Assembly: GCA_963691655.1 (NCBI GenBank)
Contig: OY829326.1
Coordinates: forward strand, 84,375,235 to 84,439,234
Source of the DNA: Toxonevra muliebris
Taxonomy: Eukaryota > Arthropoda > Insecta > Diptera > Pallopteridae
Reading direction: 5' to 3'
Length of the DNA stretch: 64,000 bases
Position numbers and translations under genes: made by a program. Below the pieces are notes generated by a model. The model searched no databases, was not told the origin of the DNA, and saw only the letters and a program-made list of their open reading frames with translations. Positions 36,156 to 47,300 of the stretch are shown here, piece after piece; position 1 is the first letter of the stretch, and each line of letters opens with the position of its first letter.

Positions 36156-37579
36156 TAGCTTACATTCTGCGATTTATCAGCAAAATTCGTCCTCATAGTC
36201 AACAACTCGATATGTGGCTTACGATTTGATGAACTTAAAAGTGCTCGCATAGCTCTACTTCGGCATGCACAAAGTTGTTTCAATGAAGAAAAGGATCACT
36301 TAGTGAATAACGCTGAGTTACTTGATAAGTCTAAATTAATAAAACTTAATCCATTTGTAGATGAAACCGGTTTGATACGCGTTGGAGGTCGACTGCGTCA
36401 CTCGCAACTGGATGAAAATATACAACACCCAATCATTCTCCCAAAAGAGCATCGCTCAACCTATTAATTCTACGACTGATTCTACTTGATGAGCACGAAA
36501 GAAATCTAAATCCTGGAGTTTCGGCGCTATTTGTTATTGTGCGCCAGACATATTGGGTTCTTGGTGGAAGAAATCTGATACGAACCTTAACTCACAAATG
36601 CTTAAGGTGCTTTCAACAACGTCAAATTTCAACACATCAATTGATGGCTGATTTACCGGCAGTTCGTGTTCGCCAGGCATTCCCCTTTGAAAAAACTGGT
36701 TGTGATTACGCTGGTCCATTCACCCTGAAGTTATACGCTGGACGGAATGCGCGCACAAGTAAGGGCTACATTTGCCTATTTATGTATCTTGTTACATCCG
36801 CCATAAATATGGAACTCGCAACTGACTCGAGCACAGAATGTTTTTTGGCTGCGCTACGACGATTCATGTCCCGGCGCGGAAAGTGTTCCCAAATCTTCAG
36901 CGACAACGGAAGAAATTTTCTTGGTGCATCTCGTTCACTTAACGACATGCATAAAGTTATCACGTCGCAAACACATAACGAACTCGTATCCGCATCTTTG
37001 GCAGAGGTCAGAATACGATGGAGTTACATTCCACCACATGCACCACATTGGGGTGGTATTTGGGAGTCAGCAATACGCTCGGTCAAACTACACGTACGCC
37101 GTGTCATCGGAAAGTCACTTCTCACGTTTGAGCAAATGCGGATTGAGGCAGTAGTCAATTCACGCCCACTAGGGGCTGCTGCAGATTCAGAGACTAATTA
37201 TTTTTCTCCATCTCACTTTTTAATAGGCCGTGCATATACGATGATACCCGAGGGCGATCTCAGCAATGTCAACTCAAGTCGACTGGACTACTGGCAACAT
37301 GTTCAAAACATGTATCAAGGGTTCTGGCGTCGCTGGCATCAAGAATATCTAACGTCATTGCAACAACAACCTAAATAGTCAAGTCGACAAGCCAACGTAG
37401 CTATTGGCAACTTAGTGGTTATTAAAGAACCTACCACCGCACCCTCAAAGTGGCTCATAGCAAAGGTAATTGAAGTCTACCCTGGTAATGATGGTCTTGT
37501 TCGTGTGGTCAAACTGCGGACCGCGTATGGAGAGATGACTAGACCCATCACAAAGATCGTGGTCCTACCTGTATTCTGA
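36156..37579 (+). pseudogene. BEL RNase H-integrase linker and integrase
   Basis: After stops near 36156 and 36465 the frame resumes at 36539: a zinc-binding remnant (HKCLRCFQQRQ), then the DDE core with GCDYAGPF, FSDNGRNFLGA and PHAPHWGGIWESAIR. The frame stops at 37376-37378; the C-terminal part (VVIKEPTTAPSKWLIAKVIE, then GLVRVV and a TRPITKIVVLP-type ending) continues to the TGA at 37577-37579. Integrase would join the cDNA to host DNA. The N-terminal histidines of the HHCC motif are hard to place. Confidence 0.82.
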
Positions 37580-37604
37580 AATACTATTTCAGGGTCGTCC
37601 GGGA

Positions 37605-37866
37605 TGTTTGGGAACAGTTTCTTAATTTAATTCTAAATATAAAATATTGTCTGATAATAATGCCACGCACTGTATGTACTGGTATTTTCGGAATTACTCT
37701 TTCTCTTGAAGTTGTATTGTTCTCACCTTGCTGTAAAACATTTTTGTATTGTAAACTGTTGATATAATTACGCTACATGTTCATATGTACTTTGTTAAAA
37801 TAAATTTAGTGTGAAAGAAACTGCAAACGAATGAAGAGTTTCATTTTTCGTTGCATTCTTCGACAC
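37605..37866 (+). repeat. Probable BEL 3' LTR
   Basis: Starts TGTTTGGGAACAG after the purine/GC tract at 37590-37604, as BEL LTRs usually start TGTT. The right end is uncertain; I place it at the CA of CGACACA, but it could run on to the Gypsy insertion. Confidence 0.5.
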
Positions 37867-37909
37867 AAGGTGAGACTGTCTGCAAAAACGATTTTAAGAC
37901 CATTAAGGT

Positions 37910-38159
37910 TGTGGCAACACTCGCTGAAAGCGATAAAAACAGTTTGGCGATCACTGATCGGCGGTGATTGCATTCGAACAAGTAAAAAAGTTGAGTACTC
38001 TCTCTTCCGTGTCGACCGTTGATACAACCACACGCGCTCTCTACCTTGCATAAAAACTTAGAATATAAATACCATAAAAATATTAAATTATAAGATAAAA
38101 TAGAATTTAAACAAAATGAATTGAATCGAATAAAGAGATAAATAAAATAAAGTCTAAAA
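37910..38159 (+). repeat. Gypsy 5' LTR
   Basis: Begins TGTGGCAACACTCGCTG and ends AAAGTCTAAAA. I found no difference from the 3' LTR at 42749-42998. The A-rich 3' half contains AATAAAG-type signals. Confidence 0.93.
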
Positions 38160-38174
38160 TGGTGACCTCCGTCG
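38160..38174 (+). promoter_or_regulatory. Primer-binding site (tRNA-Trp type)
   Basis: TGGTGACCTCCGTCG directly follows the 5' LTR. TGG plus TGACC is the start expected for a site complementary to the 3' end of tRNA-Trp, the primer known for CsRn1-clade elements. The tRNA match itself was not checked. Confidence 0.7.
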
Positions 38175-38505
38175 TTTAAAAAATGCAACAGAGCACAAAT
38201 TAAATAAAAAAGAAAAAACGGTAAAAACTAACTCCGCCTCATGCAATCAACTCGGTACAAAAAAAACCAACAGCAGTAGCGTAAACAATTGCGGGATTTT
38301 TTCAAGCGAAACAAACGGTACATTACAAAAAAATTTTTTTTGTGCGTACAAACTTCTAATTTTTCGATCGAGAACATTCGGTGTAACCTTGAATTGACTT
38401 TTCACAAATTTTACCAACTCACATAAAAATTCGTTTTGAATTTCACCTGCAATAAGAGAAATACTTTTTTTGCTTCCTTTTCGTTTTACTATTCGACATA
38501 CGATT

Positions 38506-39468
38506 ATGAAAGAAAATGAAGACACAGCTCCGCCGACCCCGCAGCAGCAGCAATCGCGACAACAACAACACCAGCACTTACTACAACAACCGGGTGCTAC
38601 CGCCGTGGATGGTGGAGGCCAAGCTGAAATTACGAATTATGTATCGCGCATGCACGTTCCTCACTTAACCGGCTACTCAACAACTAATATAGAAGCATGG
38701 TTCTCGCGTCTGGAGGCGTCATTTCGAGTCCAAGGATTCGGTAGAATGGGTCCAGATGCGCGTGACAAAACTAAATACAACGTAGCCGTGATGTATATGG
38801 ATGATAAACTTCACGAGCAAGCATACGACATCATAACCAACCCTCCTTCTACTGATCGCTATGAGACTTTAAAACAAGTGATCATCAGCAAGTTTTCTGC
38901 CTCACCCATGGCTCGTCTCGAACAGCTAACCTCCGGCATACAATTGGGTGACAACAAACCAAGCCACTTACTGCTACAATTGCAACGCACTGGCGCAACT
39001 AGCGATCAACAGTTAATTAAGGACTTATGGATTCAACGCTTGCCTATTGCAGCTCGAGCAGTGATAGCTGGGGTCACTGAAAGTTCGCCACAAATGCCGA
39101 GCGAAAAACTCGCTGCGATAGCGGATACCATTGTGGATTCCGTCCGCACCAACTCAGTAGAATCGGTTTCTCCCGAAAATAAGACAATACAAAAAATTTC
39201 ATCTGAAATTGCTGCGACTAGCTCCGCATGCTCGTTGGAAAGCCGTGTAGCCAATGTTGAGCGCATGCTTGCTCGAATCGAAGTGAAGCTTGGACAAAGT
39301 AGCAACAATCGTTCCCGTTCCATAGAACGTCGTTCAGGTAGTCGATCGGCGACACCCCATCGAGGCAGCTCACGTACAAATAATAACGCAGGCGTATGCT
39401 GGTATCACCAACGATATGATAGGGACGCCCAAAAATGCTTGAAACCTTGCAGCTTCACAAAAAACTAA
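38506..39468 (+). CDS. gag: Gypsy (CsRn1-type) gag protein
   Basis: Structural polyprotein of 320 residues that packages element RNA in cytoplasmic particles. I start it at the first ATG in the frame ([12 protein letters not shown]). A glutamine-rich N-terminus (residues about 13-35) is followed by a capsid-like region ([20 protein letters not shown]..., residues about 50-200), a linker rich in S and R, and near the C-terminus the finger [18 protein letters not shown]. That finger is C-x2-H-x9-C-x3-C, the CHCC form, not the usual CCHC knuckle. The frame ends at TAA 39466-39468, directly after the slippery site, and overlaps pol by 34 bp. Confidence 0.9.
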   Translation: MKENEDTAPPTPQQQQSRQQQHQHLLQQPGATAVDGGGQAEITNYVSRMHVPHLTGYSTTNIEAWFSRLEASFRVQGFGRMGPDARDKTKYNVAVMYMDDKLHEQAYDIITNPPSTDRYETLKQVIISKFSASPMARLEQLTSGIQLGDNKPSHLLLQLQRTGATSDQQLIKDLWIQRLPIAARAVIAGVTESSPQMPSEKLAAIADTIVDSVRTNSVESVSPENKTIQKISSEIAATSSACSLESRVANVERMLARIEVKLGQSSNNRSRSIERRSGSRSATPHRGSSRTNNNAGVCWYHQRYDRDAQKCLKPCSFTKN

Positions 39469-42400
39469 TGCCGTCGGCGGCATCAAACAAAAATGTCGTC
39501 GACAATAATGTTTTTTTCACAATGTCATCATCAGCCAACTCAAAACCACCGGGAATTAACAAAACATCAACTCCATTGAGAAAAGTCGAAACAACTTCGA
39601 AGGAGATGGCGTCACGACGATTATTCATCAATGACCGTAGATCTAAACGAAAGTTCTTAATCGACACCGGAGCTGAGCTCTCTATCGTCAGGGCGACGCC
39701 CAATCAACGAATTTGCTGCAGTAAAGAGTCGCCGTTACTGTATGCCGCAAACAACTCTACAATCAAAACATACGGTCACATCAGACTAACACTTGACCTA
39801 GGACTCCGACGTTCATTCGATTGGATCTTTATCGTAGCAGAAACAGCGAACAACATCATCGGCGCAGATTTTTTACGGAATTTCGATCTACTCGTGAATA
39901 TTAAACACTCATCGCTCATCGACAACATTACAAAAATTAAAAGCCGCGCCATTTGTTCCACCAGCACATCGATCTTCACTCTCAAACCATACGTAGTAAC
40001 CGACCGATTCTCTAAGATCCTCGAAGAATTCCGTGACATCACACAGCTAAAAGAGGGAGTAACTGCCATCGCCAACAAAGTCACTCATTGTATTGAAACG
40101 CGAGGCCCTCCCGTGTTCGCAAAGCCACGTCGTCTCACGCCTGAGAAACTGAACGCAGCTAAGGAGGAGTTCGAGTATCTCATGAGAATCGGAGCTTTAC
40201 GTCCATCGAAAAGTCCATACGCATCTCCACTTCATGTAGTACGAAAAGCCGATAATTCCTGGCGGCCATGCGGGGATTACAGAGCTTTAAACGCGCAAAC
40301 CATTCCCGATAGATATCCAGTGCCACACATTCAGGACCTATCGTACGGACTACATGGTAAGCAAGTGTTTTCAAAAATAGATCTAATACGTGGCTACAAC
40401 CAAATACCAGTGGAAGAAAAGGACATAGAGAAAACAGCCATCACAACTCCTTTCGGTCTCTTTGAATATCTTCGGATGCCGTTTGGGCTAAGTAACGCAG
40501 CCCAAACTTTCCAGCGGTATATGCACGAAACGCTTCGTGGGCTCGATTTCGTTTTTTGCTATTTGGATGACATTTGCATCGCATCAGAAACCCCAGAGCT
40601 GCACGAAAAACATATTCGCACCGTTTTTGAACGCCTCCGCGAGCATCATCTGACCATCAACCCTTCCAAATGCAATTTCGGTCAACAAGAAATCGAATTT
40701 TTGGGTCACATGGTGAGCTCTAACGGTATCAAACCGAAACCAAAGAAAATCGAAGCAATTAAAGATTTTCCCTTGCCCAAATTATCATGTGAGCTCAAGC
40801 GCTTCTTGGCGATGATTAACTTCTACCGGCGTTTCATTCCCCATGCTATAACGCACCAACAACCGCTCATTGCATTGATAAATGGCAACAAAAAGAAAGA
40901 CCGCTCACCCATCAGCTGGAACGATGAGGCAGTCGAACACTTCAATCAGTGCAAACAGGATCTTATCAACGCAACTTCGCTCGCTCATCCACTTCCAGGA
41001 GCTGAAATAGTCCTATGTACTGACGCAAGCGACACTGCAATGGGCGCAGTAGTCCACCAGCTGGTAAATGGTTCGCCACAGCCGCTCGCATTCTTTTCGA
41101 GGAAGTTTAATGACGCCCAACGTAAATATAGTAAATATGACCGTGAATTGCTAGCAATTTACACCGCAGTTAAGTACTTCAGACATTTGCTCGAGGGTCG
41201 CAATTTCACGATCGCCACTGATCATAAGCCGATCACATTCGCATTCACGCAGAAAAACAATAACTCATCACCTAGACAAATTCGGCAACTAGACTTCATT
41301 GCTCAATTTTCAACCAACATCATGCATCTACCAGGCGCTTCAAACACAACTGCCGACACACTATCGCGCATTAGTCAGATCAACATAAAAGCAGATCCGG
41401 CAATTGACTACGAAGAACTCGCAAGAGCGCAAAAGTCTTGTGAAGAGCTGAGTAATTTACTTCAAACAAACATATATTCACTGCAGTTAAAGGCAATTCA
41501 GCTTCCACTATCGGATGCAAAACTCTATTGCGACGTTTCCGGTGCAACAATGCGCCCTTTCGTCCCACGTTCACTCCGCCCAAACGTCATCGCCAAATAT
41601 CATAGTCTGGCGCATGCAGGGAAGAAGGCTACATCTCGCCTCATCAAGGAACGTTTCGTCTGGAAGAATATGGACAGCGAAATCGGAAAATTCGTTCAAC
41701 ACTGCATCAGCTGTCAACGCAATAAGGTTAGTAGACATATAAGTTCACCACTAATGAAATACGCTCTACCGTCACAGCGCTTCGAGCACATCAATATCGA
41801 CCTGGTGGGCCCACTACCACCATCAAGCGGCTTTAGGTACTGCCTGACCATCATCGATCGATTCACGCGGTGGCCTGAAGCGATACCAATATGCGACATC
41901 AACGCACAAACAGTAGCGCAGGCACTGATCACCGGCTGGATAAAAAACTTTGGCGTGCCGTTACGCATTACAACAGATCAAGGCAGACAATTTGAATCTC
42001 TGCTGTTCAATGAATTGTCGCGCGCTCTGGGTATTTCGCATCTTCGAACCACCGCCTATCACCCACAGGCGAATGGAATTATCGAGCGATTCCATCGCAC
42101 GCTGAAAACATCAATAAAATGTACGAACTCAAGCAGTTGGTCCCAGCAGCTACCAATCATCCTGCTGGCACTTCGCTCAACTTACAAACCAGACATGAAT
42201 GCTACACCTGCAGAGTTAGTCTACGGTGCGACGCTGAAACTGCCAGGTGATATGTTCAACACATCAAAGCATACATCACCTTCGGACTTCGTACAAAACT
42301 TAATCGACACAATGCGAAACATCTCACCCGCTACAACAGCGCATCACGGCAAGAAAAAGATTTTCGTTCACCCAACGCTTGAAAAAGCTTCGCACGTTTT

Positions 42401-42728
42401 CATCCGCAACGACATGGTTAAGCCATCACTTACTTCACCTTACGATGGACCGTATCAAGTTGTAGAGCGCACGCCGAAGTTTTTCAAAATTAAAATGAAG
42501 AACAAATTAACGAATGTATCAATTAATCGACTGAAACCAGCACATATCATCGCCGAAGATGAACCGAAAAACAACATCCAAACTACGCCAGCATCACCAG
42601 CCCCTCCACTTTCAACGCAGCAAAAACTGCACGCACAACGAAAAACTCCGCAAAACACTATGCACCACGGGATTAAAACTACGCGCAGCGGCAGAATTTC
42701 CCGACCTACAATACGCTTCGCTTCTTGA
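39435..42728 (+). CDS. pol: Gypsy (CsRn1-type) pol polyprotein
   Basis: A 1097-codon open frame without stops, probably translated as a gag-pol fusion, so the ATG at 39435 need not be used. In order: aspartic protease ([15 protein letters not shown] at residues 77-79); reverse transcriptase with [11 protein letters not shown] (YLDD about 376); RNase H ([15 protein letters not shown], about 528); integrase zinc domain ([12 protein letters not shown]... CISCQ, about 722-757); integrase core with D in [10 protein letters not shown] (about 788), D in TTDQGRQF (about 846) and E in NGIIERFHR, spaced D35E. A basic C-terminal tail follows. All visible catalytic residues are present. Confidence 0.95.
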   Translation: MLETLQLHKKLMPSAASNKNVVDNNVFFTMSSSANSKPPGINKTSTPLRKVETTSKEMASRRLFINDRRSKRKFLIDTGAELSIVRATPNQRICCSKESPLLYAANNSTIKTYGHIRLTLDLGLRRSFDWIFIVAETANNIIGADFLRNFDLLVNIKHSSLIDNITKIKSRAICSTSTSIFTLKPYVVTDRFSKILEEFRDITQLKEGVTAIANKVTHCIETRGPPVFAKPRRLTPEKLNAAKEEFEYLMRIGALRPSKSPYASPLHVVRKADNSWRPCGDYRALNAQTIPDRYPVPHIQDLSYGLHGKQVFSKIDLIRGYNQIPVEEKDIEKTAITTPFGLFEYLRMPFGLSNAAQTFQRYMHETLRGLDFVFCYLDDICIASETPELHEKHIRTVFERLREHHLTINPSKCNFGQQEIEFLGHMVSSNGIKPKPKKIEAIKDFPLPKLSCELKRFLAMINFYRRFIPHAITHQQPLIALINGNKKKDRSPISWNDEAVEHFNQCKQDLINATSLAHPLPGAEIVLCTDASDTAMGAVVHQLVNGSPQPLAFFSRKFNDAQRKYSKYDRELLAIYTAVKYFRHLLEGRNFTIATDHKPITFAFTQKNNNSSPRQIRQLDFIAQFSTNIMHLPGASNTTADTLSRISQINIKADPAIDYEELARAQKSCEELSNLLQTNIYSLQLKAIQLPLSDAKLYCDVSGATMRPFVPRSLRPNVIAKYHSLAHAGKKATSRLIKERFVWKNMDSEIGKFVQHCISCQRNKVSRHISSPLMKYALPSQRFEHINIDLVGPLPPSSGFRYCLTIIDRFTRWPEAIPICDINAQTVAQALITGWIKNFGVPLRITTDQGRQFESLLFNELSRALGISHLRTTAYHPQANGIIERFHRTLKTSIKCTNSSSWSQQLPIILLALRSTYKPDMNATPAELVYGATLKLPGDMFNTSKHTSPSDFVQNLIDTMRNISPATTAHHGKKKIFVHPTLEKASHVFIRNDMVKPSLTSPYDGPYQVVERTPKFFKIKMKNKLTNVSINRLKPAHIIAEDEPKNNIQTTPASPAPPLSTQQKLHAQRKTPQNTMHHGIKTTRSGRISRPTIRFAS
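39459..39465 (+). promoter_or_regulatory. -1 ribosomal frameshift slippery heptamer A AAA AAC
   Basis: In the gag frame the codons are ACA AAA AAC TAA, so the heptamer A_AAA_AAC sits immediately before the gag stop. Pol lies in the -1 frame, and a slip here joins gag directly to pol. A downstream structure was not tested. Confidence 0.8.
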
Positions 42729-42729
42729 A

Positions 42730-42748
42730 AGGTCTAGTAGGGGAGTGG
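42730..42748 (+). promoter_or_regulatory. Polypurine tract
   Basis: AGGTCTAGTAGGGGAGTGG lies directly before the 3' LTR; the purine-rich AGTAGGGGAG would prime plus-strand DNA synthesis. Confidence 0.7.
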
Positions 42749-42998
42749 TGTGGCAACACTCGCTGAAAGCGATAAAAACAGTTTGGCGATCACTGATCGG
42801 CGGTGATTGCATTCGAACAAGTAAAAAAGTTGAGTACTCTCTCTTCCGTGTCGACCGTTGATACAACCACACGCGCTCTCTACCTTGCATAAAAACTTAG
42901 AATATAAATACCATAAAAATATTAAATTATAAGATAAAATAGAATTTAAACAAAATGAATTGAATCGAATAAAGAGATAAATAAAATAAAGTCTAAAA
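42749..42998 (+). repeat. Gypsy 3' LTR
   Basis: Same length as the 5' LTR, with no difference seen by eye, followed by GGTTAAGC, which supplies the target duplication. Confidence 0.93.
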
Positions 42999-43083
42999 GG
43001 TTAAGCACAAAAATTCTTAAGGTATTAATTTGAAAAAACCAGTACAAAATCAGTACAAAATACAAAAATCAGTACATTTTTCA

Positions 43084-43490
43084 ATAAAAGCAATTGAATC
43101 CAAAATAGTTAAATTCGAGATCGTAAAGGAATGTCGTGCTTCACTGAAGGCCATTGAGCACACCAAGGTCACACTATACTGGGATCCTGGACATAGAAAT
43201 ACTGAAGGGAACGGAATAGCAGATGAAATGACCAGAAGGGGCTCTGAAATGGGCATAAGCGAGCGAATACCTCTATACAATCTCCGAAGTTTGAACTATT
43301 TAGGAGAATAGACGAGTAAATGACTATGAAGTTTCACCGGCCCTATGGCTAAGATTTGATATGAAGAAAACAAATGCTCTCTTAGGGCACAACAAATCTG
43401 CAGTACTTCTGCTTACCGGATTCTTAAGTGGACATTGCGCTATTGTACCAATGCTCCAACGCACAATGGTGGGACTTGTATGGAGTCAGC
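43084..43490 (+). pseudogene. Non-LTR retrotransposon RNase H domain fragment
   Basis: The frame reads SLKAIEHTKVTLYWDPGHRN, then TEGNGIADEMTRRGSEMG, the C-terminal half of an RNase H of the kind fused to insect non-LTR pol proteins (V.L.WVPGH....GNE.ADELAR.G). After the stop near 43309, frame-shifted similarity continues (TNALLGHNKSAVLLLTGFLS, then GHCAI) to about 43460. The reverse transcriptase upstream is absent. The matching C-terminus is found about 0.9 kb downstream at 44385. Confidence 0.75.
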
Positions 43491-44384
43491 GGCAAAAAAT
43501 ACTTCCAGTTGAAATAGAAACGTGAAATTTTGGTTACGGCTTTAAAGAATTGCGAAAATTATTCTATGATAAAATGGGCGTGGTTGATCACACCTATCCC
43601 CTACCAGCTATCCCCTAAGCAAAAAATTTCAACAAAAAAGTGTATTCAATTTGTTTTTTAATTATAACTAGTTTTAAAAATAAGAAAATTAACAATTCAA
43701 ATGATAAATATTATTCCAGCAAAACAAAAACAGATTTTTATATGGTAATTTTCGAAAGGATCCGAACTTAAAAGTAAACGAATAATCAAATCCGTATTAG
43801 GAGAAATAGAACAGAAGGACTGCACAAAAAGTTATAGTTGCACAGCAGAAACCAGAAGTAAAAGCAACGAGTTTGGTTTGGTCTGTGGGAGATAACACAA
43901 ACACGGACAAAAACGGGCAGCTGATATTAACAGATTAGAATCTAAAAACGTTGACTAATATTAAGAAAAAAATTCCAATGGGGGATCAGGGGAAAAACAA
44001 CTAAAACTCTAGCTGGAAATTAATTGTATGGACAAGAAAACACTAATAATGGTATTGGCACAACATTAATTTTATAAAGAGTAGACAAGAAGTTAAAAAC
44101 ATTAGAATTATTTAAAAATGAAGCTAATACCTTTATTTTCAATACTCATTTTGATTTATTTCAAAACAAAACTGATTTATTTTTTTTTAAAGCGGAACTT
44201 CACTTTCAACCTGCTCACAGTGCAAGTACCAACTAATTACATGCTCTCTATTTTGAAGCCTTCCTTAAAGAGTACGGTTATAATAAAACCAAAATTACTA
44301 TACTTTTGAAAAGATTATTCTTATAGGAAATAGGAATGACACATTTAGTGCCAAACTTTTGACTTTGATTTTTTTATTTTTGGC
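43491..44384. other. Interrupting sequence between two halves of one LINE C-terminus
   Basis: AT-rich DNA with no family match. The protein match breaks off before it and resumes after it, suggesting an insertion or rearranged DNA of about 0.9 kb. No end repeats were identified. Confidence 0.4.
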
Positions 44385-44690
44385 CTATGACAGCGACCAG
44401 TGTGCAACGGTGGCGTGTTCCGACTAGCGGAAGCTGCCACGATGAAGGAGTCAGAATCGATTCTTTACTTTATTTGTCAATGTCAAAGCTGAAGATGAGT
44501 AGACTCCAATGCTTGGGGTCGCGCTTTTTCAATAGTCTAACAGGGATAACGGAAGTGAAACCATCGGATCTCCTTACCTTCATCCGGAGAACCAAATGGT
44601 TGAATAGAGACATTACCTGTACTGCTAACGATAACCGTGGTTAGAGACGTGCCTCCTCCTGTCAATTAAATGAGGGCAATCACAATGGAC
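44385..44690 (+). pseudogene. Non-LTR retrotransposon C-terminal fragment
   Basis: The frame reads SCHDEGVRIDSLLYL, then LGSRFFNSLTGITEVKPSD and LLTFIRRTKWLN, which is the tail that follows the RNase H domain in insect non-LTR elements (a C..C zinc-like motif, then H.LC.CP..., LG...F..L, and FI..T.WL). The CxxC is degraded. It probably belongs to the same copy as 43084-43490. Confidence 0.65.
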
Positions 44691-44869
44691 ATTTAAGTCT
44701 CCTAATGGAAATGCGAGTATATATATATATATGGGACTGTCAATGGGAGACCCCCCTGTCCAAAATTGGTTAAGGTATTTTAGGGCATGTTTGATTTTGC
44801 ATGATGGCGGTCCAATATGGCGACTGCAAGTCTACCACCTAACCATAAAATAATAGTTTTATCAAGCGT

Positions 44870-45190
44870 ACGTTTACCCAAGTCATCATAAAAAACAGAT
44901 AAAGTTTTTTTTCGTATATTTTTTTTTCGCTGAATATGAATCCAATATTATTTTTCACGAGGAATGTTACGTGTGAACAACACCTCAAAAAAGGCCCCAA
45001 AAGCTGTTTTTCGGGTCTCACGCCTACCCAAGTTATCATAAAACGACGGAAAAAGCTTATTTTCCACGGGAAATGTTACGTGTGGTCCCTAACCTCAAAA
45101 AATGAAAAATCCCAAAAAACTTTTTTTCGTGTCTCACTTGTCCCAAGTCATCAGAAAATTTCCCAATTGACTTATTTTTCAATTTTCATT
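44870..45190. repeat. Imperfect tandem repeat, about 115-150 bp unit
   Basis: CCCAAGTCATCATAA (about 44878), CCCAAGTTATCATAA (about 45027) and CCCAAGTCATCAGAA (about 45142) mark three unit starts. GGAATGTTACGTGTG / GAAATGTTACGTGTG and CCTCAAAAAA lie in between. Confidence 0.65.
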
Positions 45191-45329
45191 CCTTAACTTG
45201 GCTGTAACATACTTCTAGCGTTACCCAGAAACAACGACGTGAACTTAGTAAGTCTATGTTTCCTTTGCGGTGCTTTATTAGAGTGAAAACAAAATTAATA
45301 ATGAAGAATAAGTTTTTTGGGAAGTTTTC

Positions 45330-46841
45330 TTGAAAAAAGTGTTTTTCAGCATTTTACTCATTGTAAAGCGATAGAAATAAATTAAATCACTCTAAAAATC
45401 TGAAATAGCTAAGCCACTATAAAACTAACCTTTTTTCTTTCCAAAATGGGGCTTAACATTTCTCTACGCCTATTATTTATCATTTTATTGCTAATAAAAG
45501 GAAGTAAAGGAGAAAAAAATTATTTAATTAATTTTTAATTTAATTTTTCTTTTTCATATAACACTGTGTAACAGAAAAATATACTTTCCTCGAGACATAC
45601 TTCAAATTGTAGTAATAGTCAAGCAAAAAAAAACTGCATAATCATAATTTTGGATTGACCCTCAAAATCTGGACTTAGGGCCGAAAAGTCAATTTTTGAT
45701 AGGTTGAAGCATATACTTGCCGTAACTTTATTTTTATTCATCCCATGAGTAAGTTTTTACATGTAATCTGAAAGAGGATATTTAGCTGCTTACAGCGATA
45801 TATAAATTGGTTATATATATATTTATTCTTAAGGAATACCGGAGTTAGGGGGAAAAATATACTGAAAATTTGAAAAAATTTATATTTTTTCATTTTGAAC
45901 GGCGTTTTAAAGGAATATTTGGTTTACCAGTATATAAATAAAAGAAAATAGAAATAAACTACATTTAATTCTGTTTCCAACCAGCTATAAATTTTTAAAA
46001 TCCATAGAGTTTGGAATTATATATTCGACTTCAAGCACTATATACTGGAAAAAAATTAATACATTTTTAAGTTGTTGCTATCTATTCTTAAATAGTTGGT
46101 GGAATACTCGGATACAAATATTTACATACCTACGTATTGAAATTTTTTGTGTAGTCAAATAAAAAAATTGAATAAGTCAGCCAAACCTAAATAGATTTTA
46201 AAATGTTATGCTTGTTGGAAACAAAATAGAACGTAGTTTATTCTCATATACTTTTTTATGTACACTGGCAAACAAAGTAGTATTTTAAAACGATATTCAA
46301 AATGAAACAAAATTTTTAATTATGCGTACTTTTTTCCCTCTAATTCCGGTATCCCTTAAGATATATTACCAATTTATATATCATTCTAAGCCGCTAAATG
46401 TCTTAATGACATATAAAAACCTACTCCTGGCTACTCCTGGGATAAATAAAAATAAAGTTACGGGCAAGTATGCTTTAACCTATCAAAAATGGGGTTTCCG
46501 GCTCTAGGCCTAGATTTTGAGGGCCAATTCAATTCAGTTTTTTCTGCTTGATTATGACTATAATTTGAGCTATGTCTCGTGGAAAGTATATTTTCACTGT
46601 CACACAGTGGTACATGAAAAATAAAATAATTTTTTTCAACTTTACAGAGAGATAATTGCCTTTTATTAGCAATAAAATGATAAATAATAAACTTTGAAAA
46701 ATTTTAAGTCCCATTTTGGAAAGGTGAAATTACATAAAATATGTAAGTTTTATAATAACTAAGCTATTTTAGATATTTAGATTGATTTAAATTATTTTTA
46801 TCGCTTTATAATGAGAAAATGCTGAAAAACACTTTTTTCAA
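45330..46841. mobile_element. 1.5-kb foldback element, arms nearly meeting
   Basis: The left half (from TTGAAAAAAGTGTTTTTCAG) reappears as the diverged reverse complement in the right half (to CTGAAAAACACTTTTTTCAA). Matching inner blocks include TATCATTTTATTGCTAATAA, GCAAGTATATGC-type and CCGGTATTCC-type sequences. Only about 100 bp near 46090 seem unpaired. There is no coding sequence, so it is a long palindrome-like, non-autonomous element. Confidence 0.8.
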
Positions 46842-47009
46842 CTTTAGGGCTCGTGAGGGACCTCTAAATTTTCTGCGATCGGCATGAAACTTTATATTTC
46901 TTGGTTTTTTATCGAATCGAATATTTTTAGACCGTGAGACCGAGAATATACGTTAAAAAAATTTTTTCCATACATTAAATGGCCACCGTGATGTATATAT
47001 AATCAATAA

Positions 47010-47286
47010 CACAGTGCAACAAATTTTTAACTTTTGTCTTATGCGCGAGATTTTCCAACGGTTTTATAGTAATTTAGGATCGCTTATCACGACTGTGTCC
47101 TCAGTTTTTCTCCATCACATCAAGTTCTCCCACAATATGGACCTGAAGTTGGAAAAATGAGGTCTTCAGGGGCTGTTAAGAATTTTTTTATTTCAACAGA
47201 TACGAATTTGATGTCTGAAGCAAGTGACCCTAAATTACTGAAAAACCATTGAAGAATCTCGCGCATAAAATTTTTGTTGCACTGTG
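47010..47286. mobile_element. 277-bp MITE with CACAGTGCAACAAA ends
   Basis: The left end CACAGTGCAACAAA pairs with the right end TTTGTTGCACTGTG, and inverted similarity continues through GCGCGAGATT and TAATTTAGG blocks. TAATCAAT lies just outside both ends (47000-47007 and 47287-47294), with two extra bases on the left. Confidence 0.8.
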
Positions 47287-47300
47287 TAATCAATCGATAA

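Larger units (their letters stand above)
33135..37909 (+). mobile_element. BEL/Pao LTR retrotransposon, 5'-truncated and decayed
   Basis: Gag zinc knuckles, protease region, reverse transcriptase, RNase H and integrase follow each other in the BEL/Pao order. The 5' LTR and N-terminal gag are missing. A probable 3' LTR starts at 37605 with TGTTTGGGAACAG right after the last open frame and a G/C-rich tract. The element has at least five disabling changes. A younger Gypsy element abuts at 37910, either inside or just beyond the 3' LTR. Confidence 0.88.
37910..42998 (+). mobile_element. Full-length Gypsy LTR retrotransposon, CsRn1-type, apparently intact
   Basis: It has two 250-bp LTRs between which I see no difference, a primer-binding site, gag and pol open frames without stops, a frameshift site and a polypurine tract: about 5.09 kb. 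A 4-bp target duplication is AGGT or GGTT, depending on whether one terminal A or T is counted as LTR. The CHCC gag finger and a TGGTGACC primer site are the marks of the CsRn1 clade. No env-like frame is present. It inserted next to or into the BEL element. Confidence 0.93.

Noticed and set aside
34248..37154. Opposite-strand and out-of-frame open reading frames in the BEL and Gypsy coding regions
   Set aside because: Shadows of the real pol frames; no independent motif.
38470..38505. Upstream extension of Gypsy gag (from a TTG codon)
   Set aside because: No ATG in the extension; the ATG at 38506 is the first normal start.
37910..42998. Env-like third frame in the Gypsy element
   Set aside because: Pol ends only about 20 bp before the 3' LTR, leaving no room for env.
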